Both the position numbers and the translations under genes were made by a program. A stretch of DNA of 6,845 bases, taken from positions 1 to 6,845 of the forward strand of contig JAKBHQ010000501.1 in NCBI GenBank assembly GCA_021836665.1, read 5' to 3'. Positions within the stretch are counted from its first letter, which is position 1. Each line of letters begins with the position of its first letter. Source of the DNA: Thermoplasmata archaeon (GTDB lineage Bacteria > Actinomycetota > Acidimicrobiia > Acidimicrobiales > Acidimicrobiaceae). The notes beneath the pieces are model-generated. The model saw nothing but the letters and a program-made list of their open reading frames with translations. It had not been told where the DNA came from and did no database searches. This document shows positions 6,365-6,845 of this stretch, in pieces.

Positions 6365-6452
6365 TAACCGTCGATTAGTCATGGCTTTGAGAATGCCGAA
6401 TCGAACTGACCATATTTCAAACCCCGTCTAGTATCGGACCTGTGGAGGTAGA
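6365..6452 (+). other. Intergenic gap before the phosphoribosyltransferase gene
   Basis: The gap is 88 bases long. It holds the ribosome binding site TGGAGGT (6443-6449) for the next gene, 3-4 bases upstream of ATG 6453. I see no terminator hairpin and no clear promoter. Confidence 0.5.
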
Positions 6453-6845
6453 ATGACCTACAGGGCCAAGCTGGACCAGCAAGAGGATAGCAGGGGAAAT
6501 TTGTCAGGGGTTTCAAAGGAAACCGGAAGAATCAAGAAGAATCTCCCCTTGGCGCTCCTAGTTGGCATGAGACCAAAGCAGTGGCTGAAGAACTTAATAG
6601 TTTTAGCCGCACCACTCGCGGCTGCAAAGCTTACCGACCCGAAGGTCTTGGTCCCTTCCTTAGTAGCGGTCCTCTCCTTCATCCTCGCTTCATCAGGAAT
6701 ATACCTTCTCAACGACCTAAAAGACGTCGAAGCGGATCGGATGCACCCCAAAAAACGTCACCGAGCCATCGCGTCCGGAGACCTACCTAAGGGCGTTGCA
6801 TACCCTTCCGCGTTGGTACTCCTTGCCCTGTCGCTTGCTGTGTCG
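6453..6845 (+). CDS. Decaprenyl-phosphate phosphoribosyltransferase (UbiA family), 5' part, runs off window
   Basis: 131 codons are seen, open to the last base. A hydrophilic N-terminal stretch of about 35 residues leads to MRPKQWLKNLIVLAAP (39-54). Then come a membrane segment (about 67-86), the Asp-rich motif NDLKDVEADR (87-96), which binds Mg-diphosphate in UbiA prenyltransferases, and HPKKRHRAIASG (98-109). A third membrane segment begins near 117. The combination RPxQWxKN, YLxNDxxDVEADRxHPxKRxR and IAxG matches mycobacterial Rv3806c. That inner-membrane enzyme transfers phosphoribose from PRPP to decaprenyl phosphate, the first step to the arabinose donor DPA for cell-wall arabinan. The second Asp-rich motif lies beyond the window. 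ATG 6453 follows TGGAGGT closely; Met39 would be a later start but would cut off only the variable tail. It has no evident functional link to the catabolic genes upstream. Confidence 0.88.
   Translation, partial: MTYRAKLDQQEDSRGNLSGVSKETGRIKKNLPLALLVGMRPKQWLKNLIVLAAPLAAAKLTDPKVLVPSLVAVLSFILASSGIYLLNDLKDVEADRMHPKKRHRAIASGDLPKGVAYPSALVLLALSLAVS

Noticed and set aside
4124..6388. Near-identical 13-base strings TAGTCATAGCTTT (4124-4136) and TAGTCATGGCTTT (6376-6388), each after a gene end
   Set aside because: A 12/13 match between two places is expected by chance many times in 6.8 kb; no longer similarity surrounds them.
6458..6790. Frames on both strands inside the right-edge gene
   Set aside because: The frame starting at 6453 gives a recognisable UbiA-family protein with its Asp-rich motif; the others lack any motif.

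Overview
The window looks like a chromosomal segment of an actinobacterium of moderate GC content. I infer this from a truncated gene at the right edge for a UbiA-family protein that closely matches decaprenyl-phosphate phosphoribosyltransferase, an actinobacterial cell-wall arabinan enzyme. The actinobacterial style of the CBS-domain protein and the FadE2/ACAD11-type dehydrogenase agree with this. A lineage such as Acidimicrobiia is possible, but I cannot establish the class from the sequence alone. I see no tRNA, rRNA, IS element, CRISPR array or phage gene.

Layout. (1) Positions 3-479 (+) hold the C-terminal part of an SPFH/stomatin-family membrane scaffold protein with four 11-residue coiled-coil repeats. 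(2) Positions 447-941 (-) hold a two-CBS-domain protein whose 3' end overlaps the SPFH gene by 33 bases, tail to tail. (3) Positions 942-1335 form a roughly 390-base leader region between divergent genes with no convincing gene. A 21-base imperfect dyad lies just upstream of the next gene. (4) Positions 1336-5133 (+) form a tight three-gene unit with gaps of 55 and 41 bases: an ACAD10/11 (FadE2)-type acyl-CoA dehydrogenase, a class I acyl-CoA synthetase and a phosphotriesterase-like lactonase. (5) After a 133-base gap comes a metallo-beta-lactamase-fold hydrolase of the LACTB2-like type (5309-6364). (6) After another 88 bases the phosphoribosyltransferase gene starts and runs off the window.

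The most interesting reading concerns the three-gene unit. A lactonase of the SsoPox type opens gamma- or delta-lactones to hydroxy acids. The synthetase could load the hydroxy acid onto CoA. The ACAD10/11 branch is known for handling 4-hydroxyacyl-CoA (through a 4-phospho intermediate) in mammals and, as LvaC, in the bacterial levulinate pathway. Together these suggest a gamma-lactone / 4-hydroxy-acid catabolic module. The kinase that this chemistry normally needs is not in the window, so the pathway is a hypothesis. Family assignments come from recognised motifs, not from database searches.
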